Shown here one piece after another: positions 1 to 7,407 of a stretch of 64,000 nt of DNA. Position numbers and translations under genes: made by a program. The DNA comes from Mucilaginibacter ginsenosidivorans (GTDB lineage: Bacteria > Bacteroidota > Bacteroidia > Sphingobacteriales > Sphingobacteriaceae), in assembly GCF_007971025.1 (NCBI RefSeq), contig NZ_CP042436.1:1116001-1180000 (forward strand), written 5' to 3'. Numbering within the stretch: position 1 is the stretch's first letter; every line of letters begins with the position of its first letter. The notes under the pieces are model-generated. The model was not told where the DNA came from, did no database searches, and worked only from the letters and a program-made list of their open reading frames with translations.

Positions 1-333
1 TTGCAACACCAGTGTTTCTATTAAGCAACGCACGACAATAATCTCTTCTTTACTCCTCCTCGGTACTTTTGGTGCATAATATCCGGTAATTATATTATAT
101 AACATAATGGACCTTGGTGTAAAATAAAAAGGCACGTATTCGCCAATGAAACCATAGCCTGCTAAATTAATCTGCGTGGTGCTTCGTACGTCAATAATTT
201 CTGGGTTTCCAATCGCGACAAATCCAGGATCAGCATTGGCGTGATTTTTATTCAATAAACCATAATTAAGAATATGCGAGAGATTGTCACGATGCGTAAT
301 GCGATAACAAAAAGTTCTATTTTTATTGATCAT
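1..333 (-). CDS. darT: DarT-like ssDNA ADP-ribosyltransferase toxin, N-terminal part (cut by window edge)
   Basis: Reading the minus strand from an ATG at 333 gives 111 open codons that run off the window. The translation has the hallmarks I know from DarT (DUF4433): YRITH near residue 10-14, NADPGFVAIGNPEIID (residues 33-48) followed by R50, then GEYVPFYFTPRSIMLY (64-79). In the family, DarT transfers ADP-ribose from NAD+ to thymidine in single-stranded DNA and is neutralised by the macrodomain protein DarG. The C-terminal catalytic Glu region and any darG lie outside the window. The assignment rests on motif recall, not on a database search. Confidence 0.82.
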   Translation of the reverse strand, partial: MINKNRTFCYRITHRDNLSHILNYGLLNKNHANADPGFVAIGNPEIIDVRSTTQINLAGYGFIGEYVPFYFTPRSIMLYNIITGYYAPKVPRRSKEEIIVVRCLIETLVLQ

Positions 334-653
334 TTAGCCATCTGAAATTAAACATATTTTATGATATTCAAATGTAAAGCTGCATTTTCAATAAGCGTTA
401 TGTTCTTCTTTAGATTTACAAAATAACTCAAACGAATTTGTATTAGCAAAAGTCCGGTATGGTTGATAACCTATAATGGTTAACTTAAAGGGACAAGTTT
501 ATGTTTCGCGTCATCGGAGCGCTGCGTTTATTGTGGCAAACAGGCCACCTAGGTTCACCATAAAAAATACGGCAAATATAATATTGGAAAAGAGCCAAGA
601 CAATGGCTGGTCTCGGTTTGCAAGGATTGCCATGAGTCTAACACCAATAAAGG

Positions 654-820
654 CTACCCCTTCACATACCCCAACACCACACACCCATTCTTCATCACCT
701 TCGTATCCACCAACTCCATTTTAATGGTTTCATCCAGTTTGATATCATTAAACAACCGGGGACCCGTGCCTGCGATGACGGGGTGAATGACCACATACAA
801 TTCGTCGATCTAACCGGCCG
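654..820 (-). pseudogene. Decayed C-terminal copy of the DHFR/RibD-like gene
   Basis: This stretch is nearly identical in DNA to the 3' end of the intact gene at 1623-2183. For example, the bases from about 702 to 810 match those from about 1682 to 1790 with few changes. In minus-strand reading it encodes IDELYVVIHPVIAGTGPRLF and continues to a stop at 654-656. Immediately upstream, the Leu codon TTG of the intact copy is replaced by an in-frame TAG at 810-812, and similarity fades beyond about 820. It is a fragment left by a duplication. I see no gene in the rest of 334-1032; an 82-codon ORF at 476-724 on the plus strand has no recognisable family and overlaps this fragment. Confidence 0.8.
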
Positions 821-1032
821 AATAGATTTGTTATCAATCGCTTAAGTCAAAAACAAGCCCCAAAGCCAAACCGTATTAACCTTGCGGTGACCGATATTTG
901 TCCCATTTCACCCTTGCTTTTGTCGTAATCAGGGGTTAAGCGCTGTGCTTTTTTCGTCGAATTTTACATCATGATTGAAACTAATCAGGAGTTTATTTTT
1001 TAAATCACAAAAACCAGGGAGGACAAATCATT

Positions 1033-1626
1033 ATGAGAAAAATAATCGTTTTATCGTTTATCACCTTAGATGGCGTATCACAGGCACCGGGCGGACCGGA
1101 AGAAGATACTTCGGGCGGCTTTAAATACGGTGGCTGGACGGCACATTACGGCGACGAAACCGCTGCCGGGGTGATGCAAAAACAACTGGCCCCTGCCGAC
1201 CTGCTGCTGGGCAGGAACACCTTTAAGATATTTGAATCGTACTGGCCATCGCATGGCGATTACTGGCCGGGCGTTAACGAGGTGCCCAAGTATGTTTTAT
1301 CCAACACGGCAACCCGGTCGGATTGGAATAACGTTAACTTTTTGACCAGTGTGGCGGATATCGAAAGGTTAAAAAATTCGGAAGGCCAGGACCTGAAGAT
1401 CTGGGGCAGCAGCAAGCTGGTACAGTTACTGCTGAAACACGACCTGGTAGACGAGTTCTGGCTCAATATTTACCCCATCGTGCTTGGGAAGGGGAAAAAA
1501 CTGTTTGGCGACGACGCTATGCCGGCTGCGTTTACCCTGGTGGAGAGCACCGTTACGCCCACCGGGGTTATTATGACCAACTATAAAAAGGCCGGGGAAG
1601 TGAAGACAGGTACCGTAGGAGCTTAA
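1033..1626 (+). CDS. Dihydrofolate reductase family protein (RibD C-terminal domain-like)
   Basis: A 197-aa protein starting MRKIIVLSFITLDGVSQAPGG, a typical opening for the stand-alone RibD C-terminal/DHFR-like family. Further family signs are LLLGRNTFKIFESYW (about 57-71), KIWGSSKLVQLLLKHDLVDEFWLNIYPIVLGKGKKLF (about 122-158). Members are presumed NAD(P)H-dependent reductases, mostly with unknown substrates. An AG-rich stretch (caGGGAGGac) lies just upstream of the ATG. The stop overlaps by four bases the convergent stop of a second family member at 1623-2183, so the two genes face each other tail to tail. Confidence 0.85.
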   Translation: MRKIIVLSFITLDGVSQAPGGPEEDTSGGFKYGGWTAHYGDETAAGVMQKQLAPADLLLGRNTFKIFESYWPSHGDYWPGVNEVPKYVLSNTATRSDWNNVNFLTSVADIERLKNSEGQDLKIWGSSKLVQLLLKHDLVDEFWLNIYPIVLGKGKKLFGDDAMPAAFTLVESTVTPTGVIMTNYKKAGEVKTGTVGA

Positions 1627-2183
1627 ACGCTGCCACGGCTTGTATAATGCAGGACGACGCAGCCGTTCTGCATTACTTTTGTATCAACCAACTCCATTTT
1701 AATGGTTTCATCCAGGCTGATATCATTAAACAACTGGGGGCCCGTACCTGCGATGACGGGGTGAATGACCACATACAATTCGTCGATCAAACCGGCGGCC
1801 ATTAACTGGGAGCGCACCGTCATACCGCCGATGGATATCTTTTTGCCGGGCAGTTGTTTCAGTTTGCGGACCTCGTCCTCCAGTCCGCCGCAAATAATGC
1901 GCGGGCCTCCTTCCACCTGCTCCATGGTGCGGGATATGACGATGGTATCAATAACGGAAACCGTTTTCGCGTAGGCATTCGCCGCAGGCGTGCCGGATTG
2001 TGTTTTGGCCAGCTCGGGCCAGTAGGGTAGCATCAGCTCGTACATCTTGCGCCCGGTAATGGTCTGGTCCACATCCTGCATCAGGCCGTTAAAAAATTCA
2101 AGGATCTCCTCGCTGCCGGTCAGTTTGGTATGGTCGTAGCAACCGTCGATGGTGATATTTAAGCCACAAATAACTTTTCTCAT
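1623..2183 (-). CDS. Dihydrofolate reductase family protein (RibD C-terminal domain-like)
   Basis: A 186-aa protein starting MRKVICGLNITIDGCYDH. It contains TGRKMYELMLPYW (about 43-55), the glycine-rich GKKISIGGMTVRSQLMAAGLIDELYVVIHPVIAGTGPQLF, and a C-terminal beta strand ending in HYTSRGSV. This is the same broad family as the convergent gene at 1033-1626 but clearly divergent from it. Its 3' third is duplicated as a decayed fragment at 654-820. Substrate is unknown; a soluble NAD(P)H-dependent reductase is the family expectation. Confidence 0.85.
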   Translation of the reverse strand: MRKVICGLNITIDGCYDHTKLTGSEEILEFFNGLMQDVDQTITGRKMYELMLPYWPELAKTQSGTPAANAYAKTVSVIDTIVISRTMEQVEGGPRIICGGLEDEVRKLKQLPGKKISIGGMTVRSQLMAAGLIDELYVVIHPVIAGTGPQLFNDISLDETIKMELVDTKVMQNGCVVLHYTSRGSV

Positions 2184-2343
2184 GGGGTCGGGATAATTTC
2201 TGTCCCGCTAAAATAAAGTTTAAAAATAGCACTTGCATAAGGCGGATTGCGGCAAAAAGCGTGGCGTATCACGTCAACGACAACTGTTCCTCCGTTGCTG
2301 AAAAAAAACCTTGACAATTGATAATATAAGGGTAAGTTAGAAC

Positions 2344-2721
2344 ATGAAAAAGATAGTAGGTTGTATGCTGCTTATTGCGATCATCTCGGTTAACGCAAAG
2401 GCTCAGTCTGTAAATAAACAATTGAAGCACGTGGTTTTATTTGGCTGGAAAGCAGGCGCAGACAGTGCGGCTATTAGCCGGGTTGTGACGGCGTTTAAAG
2501 CGCTGCCGAAGCAAATTAATACGATCAAAAGTTTTGAATGGGGTGTAAACAATAGTCCCGAGCATTTGAACCAGGGGCTAACTCACTGCTTTGTGTTAAC
2601 TTTTGACAGCGAAAAGGATCGCGACGCTTACCTGGTAAACCCGGCACACAAAGCTTTCACCCAGTTGCTGCCTGACATCATGGAAAAGGTAACCGTGGTC
2701 GACTATTGGGTAGAAAAGTAG
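2344..2721 (+). CDS. Secreted Dabb-family (stress-responsive alpha/beta barrel) protein
   Basis: A 125-aa protein. Residues 1-20 (MKKIVGCMLLIAIISVNAKA, then QSV) form a Sec signal peptide with a Bacteroidota-style AQ cleavage site. The mature part is a Dabb domain: LKHVVLFGWKAGAD near the start, FEWGVNNSPEHLNQGLTHCFVLTFDSEKDRDAYL in the middle, and DYWVEK at the end. Dabb domains are small dimeric ferredoxin-like barrels; in secreted Bacteroidota members the function is unknown. The gene stands alone. Confidence 0.85.
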   Translation: MKKIVGCMLLIAIISVNAKAQSVNKQLKHVVLFGWKAGADSAAISRVVTAFKALPKQINTIKSFEWGVNNSPEHLNQGLTHCFVLTFDSEKDRDAYLVNPAHKAFTQLLPDIMEKVTVVDYWVEK

Positions 2722-3152
2722 CGGATGCCATTCAGGCTATACCCGCTTGGTGAGCCAGTTATTGCTACCAAAATATTTTCTGTCAAAAAGGGAATATTTA
2801 TGGTTAACGCCATTTTTAATTAACTGATTGATAATCAATTTATTAACACAAAAAAGAGCGAAATTGTGTTAACCATGTTAACCTTGTTTGGCCCCACAGC
2901 CGCAAAGCTCCCACTATTTGCGAGGCGATGACCGGTTAGCCGGGCGGGAAGGGTTATTTTAAGCTAATTGTCCTAAATTGGGCATTCCAGTAGGTTTCAT
3001 CTTAGGAAAAAGTGCAAATCCCTACCTGTCGCAACACGCCCCTCATATTGCCGCATTCACCAGTTTAGTTGGGGTACAATTCGTCCTAAGTTTGTATTGT
3101 GCATTCCTAAACAGGCATTTGTAGTTGGTCTTTGAAGAAAAATTAAAATAAA
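2722..3152. other. Intergenic region without a recognised gene
   Basis: About 430 bases between the Dabb gene and the ArsR promoter. I see AT-rich sequence around 2800-2880 with short palindromes (for example TTGATAATCAA near 2829) and a gttaacc repeat near 2866-2882, but no ORF with a recognisable family. Confidence 0.5.
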
Positions 3153-3184
3153 TTTGTGCAACCAAAAGGTGGCATGTATATTTG
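3153..3184 (+). promoter_or_regulatory. Bacteroidota-type promoter of the ArsR-SRPBCC operon
   Basis: TTTG at 3153-3156, a 20-base gap, then TATATTTG at 3177-3184, an exact match to the TAnnTTTG -7 consensus. The ATG follows at 3204. The same TTTG-N20-TATATTTG geometry is found in the paralogous module at 11661-11692. Confidence 0.72.
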
Positions 3185-3197
3185 CAACCAAAAGGTT
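3157..3197. promoter_or_regulatory. Tandem operator sites for the ArsR-type regulator
   Basis: The 14-mer TGCAACCAAAAGGT occurs at 3157-3170 and again at 3183-3196, 26 bases apart. Each centres on AACC-AAAA-GGTT; the second copy is a perfect palindrome (3186-3197). The copies sit between and over the -33 and -7 elements, so a bound dimer would block RNA polymerase. This suggests autorepression by the gene that follows. Confidence 0.65.
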
Positions 3198-3203
3198 TCA
3201 TAA

Positions 3204-3548
3204 ATGATGAGAAGAGATGTGTTCCAGGCGATAGCCGACCCGACGAGGAGGGAGATTTTGGGGATGATAGCGCACAAGTCGCTTAATATAAATTCAGTGA
3301 CGGAGCAGTTTGACGTAAGCCGGGCGGCCATTTACAAACACATGAAGATACTGACCGAGTGCGGCTTGCTCGAGATCAAACAACAGGGACGCGAGCGCTT
3401 TTGCGAAGGCAAATTGGAAAGATTGAATGAAGTATCGGATTGGGTGGCACAGTACCGGGAGTTTTGGGAGACGCGCCTCGATTCGTTGGAAAGCTATTTA
3501 AAAACTCTTCAGGCAAAAAACCAAGATCAGGGTAAAACTAAATTATAA
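3204..3548 (+). CDS. ArsR-family winged-helix transcriptional regulator
   Basis: A 114-aa protein starting MMRRDVFQAIADPTRREILGM, the classic opening of ArsR-like regulators paired with SRPBCC genes. The helix-turn-helix lies at about residues 30-60 (LNINSVTEQFDVSRAAIYKHMKILTECGLL), followed by a wing (IKQQGRERFCEGKLERLNEVSDWV). No obvious metal-binding Cys cluster is present, so a metal sensor is unlikely. It precedes the SRPBCC gene by 11 bases and has two palindromic operator sites on its own promoter. A paralogue with the same arrangement lies at 11299-11631. Confidence 0.88.
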   Translation: MMRRDVFQAIADPTRREILGMIAHKSLNINSVTEQFDVSRAAIYKHMKILTECGLLEIKQQGRERFCEGKLERLNEVSDWVAQYREFWETRLDSLESYLKTLQAKNQDQGKTKL

Positions 3549-3559
3549 AAAGGGAAAAT

Positions 3560-4087
3560 ATGACACGCTTAAATAATGCCGATGTTGAAATAAAGGACCG
3601 CGAGCTGGTAATAACCCGGTTGTTCGATGCGCCGCCGGCGTTGGTTTTCAAGGTCTGGACCGATCCGGAACATGTAAAAAAGTGGTGGGGACCAAAGCCG
3701 TTCACCAATCCTGTATGCGAGATCGACCTGCGGCCCGGCGGCAGGTTTCATTACGTAATGCGGTCGCCGGATGGCATGGATTTTCCGATGAGGGGAACAT
3801 ATATCGAGATTGTCCCTGGCAAGCGGCTGATATATTCAGACGATTTGTTTGAGCAGGCCGACTTTTGGAAGATGGTGATAGGAGATAAAGTAGGTGATGA
3901 CATCGATTTTTCGACCATCAAAAATAAGGTCACTGTAATTTTTGATGACCTGGACGGAAAGACCAAACTGACGTTAACAACACGCTTCGCATCCAACGGG
4001 GTGCGCGACGCAATGGTAGGCATGCAGATGGCCGAAGGCTGGACACAGAGCCTGGAGAAATTTGCTTACGAATTAACTGTAGCCTGA
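3560..4087 (+). CDS. SRPBCC (AHSA1-like) domain protein
   Basis: A 175-aa protein with the AHSA1 signature: ITRLFDAPPALVFKVWTDPEHVKKWWGP at about 18-45, then LRPGGRFHYVMRSPDG (about 57-72) and a C-terminal helix EGWTQSLEKFAYELTVA. The START/Bet v 1-like fold forms a hydrophobic pocket for an unidentified small ligand. It lies in an operon with the ArsR-like gene upstream and a second SRPBCC gene five bases downstream. In Bacteroidota such ArsR-SRPBCC pairs are common and their ligands are mostly unknown. Confidence 0.87.
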   Translation: MTRLNNADVEIKDRELVITRLFDAPPALVFKVWTDPEHVKKWWGPKPFTNPVCEIDLRPGGRFHYVMRSPDGMDFPMRGTYIEIVPGKRLIYSDDLFEQADFWKMVIGDKVGDDIDFSTIKNKVTVIFDDLDGKTKLTLTTRFASNGVRDAMVGMQMAEGWTQSLEKFAYELTVA

Positions 4088-4092
4088 GTAAT

Positions 4093-5055
4093 ATGAAAGA
4101 TACAGCAACATCCCCCGACAAATTCGGTGGCAAAACAGATGACCGCGAGATAGTGATCAACCGATTGCTGGATGCCCCCCGCGAGCTGGTGTTCGAAGCC
4201 TGGACCAACCCGAAGCATCTTGTAAACTGGTGGGGCTGCCAGGGTTTCAGCAGCACTTTTCACCACATCGAGATAAAGCCCGGTGGTAAGTGGCATTTTG
4301 AAATGAACGGCCCAGGCGGGGTTAGTTTTCCAAACTTTGTTTTGTTCACTGAAGTGGTGAAGCCCGAGCGGTTGGCCTACCTGCATGCTGCAGATGAAAG
4401 CTACGACGCCAACTTTAAAGTGACCGTGACTTTTGAACAGCGGGGAGCAAAAACCTGGCTAACCATGCGTAGTATTTATGCTAGCGCTGCCGAACGTGAT
4501 TTCGCTGTAAAACAATTCGGCGTTGTGGAAGGCAGCAACCAAACTATCGATAAACTGGAACTCTATATCAAATCACGGTTCGATCTGCAAAAACAATTAA
4601 AAACTACTACCATGTCAAGAGTAACTACCTACCTCAATTTCAGTACGGAGACCGAGCAGGCATTCAATTTTTATAAGTCGGTATTCGGTACAGAATTTTC
4701 AGGTCCGGGCATAGCAAGGTTTGGCGAAATTCCGCCGCACGAAGGCATGCCGCCTTTAAGTGAAGAGGACAAAAAATTGATCCTTCACATTGAGCTACCC
4801 ATCCTCGGCGGCCACATACTGAAAGGCACGGATGCGCCCGAATCCATGGGTTTTACCCTAAAAAGAGGCGACAATATGCACATTAACCTGGAGCCTGATA
4901 CCCGCGAGGAAACCAAAAGATTATTCGACGGCCTTTCGGAAGGCGGACAGATAACCATGCCGCTGATGGATATGTTCTGGGGCGCTTATTATGGCAGTTT
5001 TACTGATAAATTCGGTATCAACTGGATGGTGAACTGTACTGAAGAAAAGAAATAA
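4093..5055 (+). CDS. Fusion of an SRPBCC (AHSA1-like) domain and a VOC/PhnB-like domain
   Basis: A 320-aa protein made of two usually separate families. Residues 1-165 are an AHSA1-like SRPBCC domain (RLLDAPRELVFEAWTNPKHLVNWWG). From about residue 174 a PhnB-like vicinal-oxygen-chelate domain begins: MSRVTTYLNFSTETEQAFNFY, ending DKFGINWMVNCTEEKK. The junction reads like a former intergenic spacer (KQLKTTTMSRV), with an internal ATG at the point where stand-alone PhnB-like proteins start. The fusion probably arose by loss of a stop codon, or the second domain may also be translated separately from that ATG. Confidence 0.82.
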   Translation: MKDTATSPDKFGGKTDDREIVINRLLDAPRELVFEAWTNPKHLVNWWGCQGFSSTFHHIEIKPGGKWHFEMNGPGGVSFPNFVLFTEVVKPERLAYLHAADESYDANFKVTVTFEQRGAKTWLTMRSIYASAAERDFAVKQFGVVEGSNQTIDKLELYIKSRFDLQKQLKTTTMSRVTTYLNFSTETEQAFNFYKSVFGTEFSGPGIARFGEIPPHEGMPPLSEEDKKLILHIELPILGGHILKGTDAPESMGFTLKRGDNMHINLEPDTREETKRLFDGLSEGGQITMPLMDMFWGAYYGSFTDKFGINWMVNCTEEKK

Positions 5056-5084
5056 TTCATCATAAAATCAAACTCACTAAAACA

Positions 5085-5447
5085 ATGAAAACAATCAAAA
5101 TCATTTACTGGATCTGTACGATCATCATCTGCGGATTAATGCTGTTCTCGGCGGTTATGACTTTCATACCACAGCCGCCCAATCCCGAAATGGTAAAGCT
5201 TGGTTACCCGGGCTACATTTTTAAATTCCTTGCTGTCGCAAAGATGCTGGGAGTTGTCGCCATCCTTGTTCCCGGATTCCGGAGATTAAAAGAATGGGCC
5301 TACGCGGGCTTTTTTTTCGATCTGCTGGGAGCAACCTATTCGTTCATCGCTATAGGCGATCCGGTGGGGGCATGGGCTCCGATGTTCATTTTTATAGCTA
5401 TCCTGTTAGGCTCCTATTTTACCTATCACAAAAATATGGCTGCCTGA
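5085..5447 (+). CDS. DoxX-like small integral membrane protein
   Basis: A 120-aa protein with four predicted membrane segments (about 7-27, 45-65, 70-90 and 95-113). It carries KFLAVAKMLGVVAILVPGFRRLKEWAYAGFFFDLLGA, which is typical of the DoxX_2 family. Function is unknown. It continues the ArsR-SRPBCC operon, 29 bases downstream of the fusion gene. DoxX-like genes often accompany SRPBCC and VOC genes in Bacteroidota. Confidence 0.85.
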   Translation: MKTIKIIYWICTIIICGLMLFSAVMTFIPQPPNPEMVKLGYPGYIFKFLAVAKMLGVVAILVPGFRRLKEWAYAGFFFDLLGATYSFIAIGDPVGAWAPMFIFIAILLGSYFTYHKNMAA

Positions 5448-5470
5448 TCTGACAATTAATACTTTACACG

Positions 5471-5692
5471 ATGGAAACGCAAACGGTAGAGGTTTTTAAA
5501 ACAAATGTGAAGCAGAAAAGGCAGGCAAAACGGCTGTTGAATATACTTTCGCAGCAGTTCCCGTTATGCCGCATCAATTTCGACCTGGAGGATTGCGATA
5601 AGATATTACGCGTGGAAGGGAATAACATCCGTCATGAAAAGATAACCGCACTGGTAACCGGGCATGGTTACCGGTGCGATATACTCGAATAA
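5471..5692 (+). CDS. Small hypothetical protein (73 aa), possible ferredoxin-like fold
   Basis: Not confidently recognised. The sequence (METQTVEVFKTNVKQKRQAK, then a helix, then INFDLEDCDKILRVEGNNI and a terminal helix) has the beta-alpha-beta-beta-alpha rhythm of heavy-metal-associated domains. It lacks a CxxC motif, so metal binding is doubtful. It lies 23 bases after the DoxX-like gene and just before the hydrolase gene, so it is probably part of the same operon. Confidence 0.65.
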   Translation: METQTVEVFKTNVKQKRQAKRLLNILSQQFPLCRINFDLEDCDKILRVEGNNIRHEKITALVTGHGYRCDILE

Positions 5693-5709
5693 AATTCAAA
5701 CTCATCAAA

Positions 5710-6495
5710 ATGGCACAAGTAACATCGAAAGACGGTACACCTATCGCTTATGAAAAAACCGGCAGCGGCCTACCTTTAATATTAGTTGATGGCGCGATGT
5801 GCAGCCGGGATTTTGGCCCTATGCCTAAACTGGCGCAGTACCTTGCCAATAATTTTACGGTCATCACGTACGACCGACGCGGAAGAAATGAGAGCGGTGA
5901 TACCAAACCTTACGCCGTTGAACGCGAAATAGAGGACATTGACGCGCTTATCGGTGAAGCGGGTGGATCGGCTTACGTATATGGCATATCCTCTGGCGCT
6001 GCCCTTGCCCTCGCCGCCGCTGCAAGCGAATTGAATATCACCAAACTTGCCTTGTATGAGCCACCCTTTGATGTTTCGGACGAAGGACACCATGCCCCGG
6101 CCGATGCGCTGGCACAACTAAAGGCCCTTGTTACACAGGACCGGCGGGCCGATGCTGTAAAATATTTTATGAAAGATATTATTGGCATACCCCCGCTTGT
6201 TGTTTTTATGATGACACTGTTCCCCATCTGGAAAAAACTGAAGGCCGTTGCCCATACCCTTCCTTATGATATTACTATCCTGGATGGCTTCGGACTGCCG
6301 GAGGAGCGGGCCAGGTCAGTTAAGGTGCGCACGCTTGTGTCGGGCGGCGATAAAAGCCAGGTTTTGCTGCGGAACTCAGTAAAAAAACTAGCCGGGGTAA
6401 TGCCCAATAGCGAACTGCGGATGTTAAAAGGGCAAACTCACAATGTGTCAGAAAAGGCCATCGGGCCGGTGCTTGTAGAATTTTTTAATAAATAA
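5710..6495 (+). CDS. Alpha/beta hydrolase
   Basis: A 261-aa protein starting MAQVTSKDGTPIAYEKTGSG. I prefer the ATG at 5710 over 5674 because family members start at this point and the longer form would overlap the previous gene. Fold landmarks: VITYDRRGRNESGD, then YGISSGAALALAAA, where GISSG is the nucleophile elbow with Ser. The catalytic His is likely in GQTHNVSEKAIGPVLVEFF near the C-terminus. The substrate is unknown; similar small hydrolases act on esters. It is probably the last gene of the operon starting at 3204. Confidence 0.85.
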   Translation: MAQVTSKDGTPIAYEKTGSGLPLILVDGAMCSRDFGPMPKLAQYLANNFTVITYDRRGRNESGDTKPYAVEREIEDIDALIGEAGGSAYVYGISSGAALALAAAASELNITKLALYEPPFDVSDEGHHAPADALAQLKALVTQDRRADAVKYFMKDIIGIPPLVVFMMTLFPIWKKLKAVAHTLPYDITILDGFGLPEERARSVKVRTLVSGGDKSQVLLRNSVKKLAGVMPNSELRMLKGQTHNVSEKAIGPVLVEFFNK

Positions 6496-6806
6496 TTAAC
6501 CTTTCCCGGTAATTATTCTCGTTCGCACTTGCTGAAACAGAGGCAATTTTGTACCTTGCATTGCCTCTATAATTCATCCTATGAAAAAAATTTCAGGCAT
6601 TAATGCTCATTTAGGGCATTTGATGCCCGGCAAGATCATGTGATCCTGGAACCTGCCATAAAAGATACTGTTTGTGGCAACGCTGACCGAACGATATGCG
6701 TAATGTTCCATAATCATTAATTAATATTTAAAATTCAGCAAATCATTCCAAACATTTCATTTGATTTTTGGTTTACCATGTTGATTCACTTTATCACGGG
6801 ATAAAA
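6496..6806. other. Intergenic region with two inverted repeats
   Basis: About 310 bases. GAGGCAAT (6540-6547) and ATTGCCTC (6560-6567) form a perfect 8-base inverted repeat with a 12-base gap. A tight stem GGGCAT-TTG-ATGCCC lies near 6614-6628. A 20-codon ORF starts at 6581 (MKKISGINAHLGHLMPGKIM); I do not call it a gene. The region may hold a terminator or regulator site for the flanking genes. Confidence 0.4.
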
Positions 6807-7166
6807 ATGTCAAAACGGGTATTAATAATAGAAGATGACGAAGATATACTTCAGGTATTAGAAACGGTATTGGTCCACAATGATTATGAAGTTAAAGGAC
6901 TTGAGCGAACTGATGATATACTTAAATCTGTTGGGGAATATAAACCGGACCTTGTTTTAACCGATTACCTGCTATCGGGTACGAACGGTGGCAAGATATG
7001 CCAGCAAATAAAAGGCAACAAGGATACCTGTCATATACCGGTCATCCTGATATCAGCCTATCCCGAATTAGCTGTTTCTTTGGGCCATTTTGGTTTCGAT
7101 GCTTTTATCACCAAGCCTTTTGATATCAATGTGCTGGTGAAAAAGATCGGCGATCTGCTCCACTAA
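6807..7166 (+). CDS. Single-domain response regulator (receiver domain only)
   Basis: About 119 aa starting MSKRVLIIEDDEDILQ. I prefer the ATG at 6807 because receiver domains start there. All receiver landmarks are present: the acidic pair EDD near residue 9, the phosphoacceptor Asp in LVLTDYLLSG, a Ser in LISAYPE at the conserved Ser/Thr position, and the Lys of FITKPFD. There is no output domain, so it would signal through a protein partner in the CheY/Spo0F manner. No histidine kinase is encoded nearby. Confidence 0.9.
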   Translation: MSKRVLIIEDDEDILQVLETVLVHNDYEVKGLERTDDILKSVGEYKPDLVLTDYLLSGTNGGKICQQIKGNKDTCHIPVILISAYPELAVSLGHFGFDAFITKPFDINVLVKKIGDLLH

Positions 7167-7407
7167 GCACAGAAGGCTTATTTCGCAAATTTTTATTGCA
7201 TTAGATCATTCAAATAACGGATATTGCCGTTCGGCGTGTTTTTACAGGCCGGTGACCATATATAATGGACATTCATAACATTTTTAGGCTCCCGCCGTTA
7301 ACTTTGAAAGCGGTACAAAAGGTAAAACAAGTAAAGATGTTCTTTATGCTAAATGCTTTTAAACAGCATACCCATACTACCATGATAATCAGTTGGAAAG
7401 CATTCGA
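7167..7407 (+). promoter_or_regulatory. Intergenic region with -7 element upstream of the outer membrane protein
   Basis: TAACTTTG at 7299-7306 matches the TAnnTTTG -7 consensus exactly, about 100 bases before the chosen start codon at 7408. I do not see a clear TTTG at the expected -33 position. Nothing else was recognised in the rest of the gap. Confidence 0.4.

Noticed and set aside
476..724. 82-codon plus-strand ORF with a Thr/Pro/Ser-rich end
   Set aside because: It overlaps the DHFR-like pseudogene fragment on the other strand, and its low-complexity end is the reverse reading of that fragment. No family is recognisable.
6581..6643. 20-codon ORF (MKKISGINAHLGHLMPGKIM) in an intergenic region
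   Set aside because: Too short and without family or neighbour support. It overlaps a tight stem-loop and could be coincidental.
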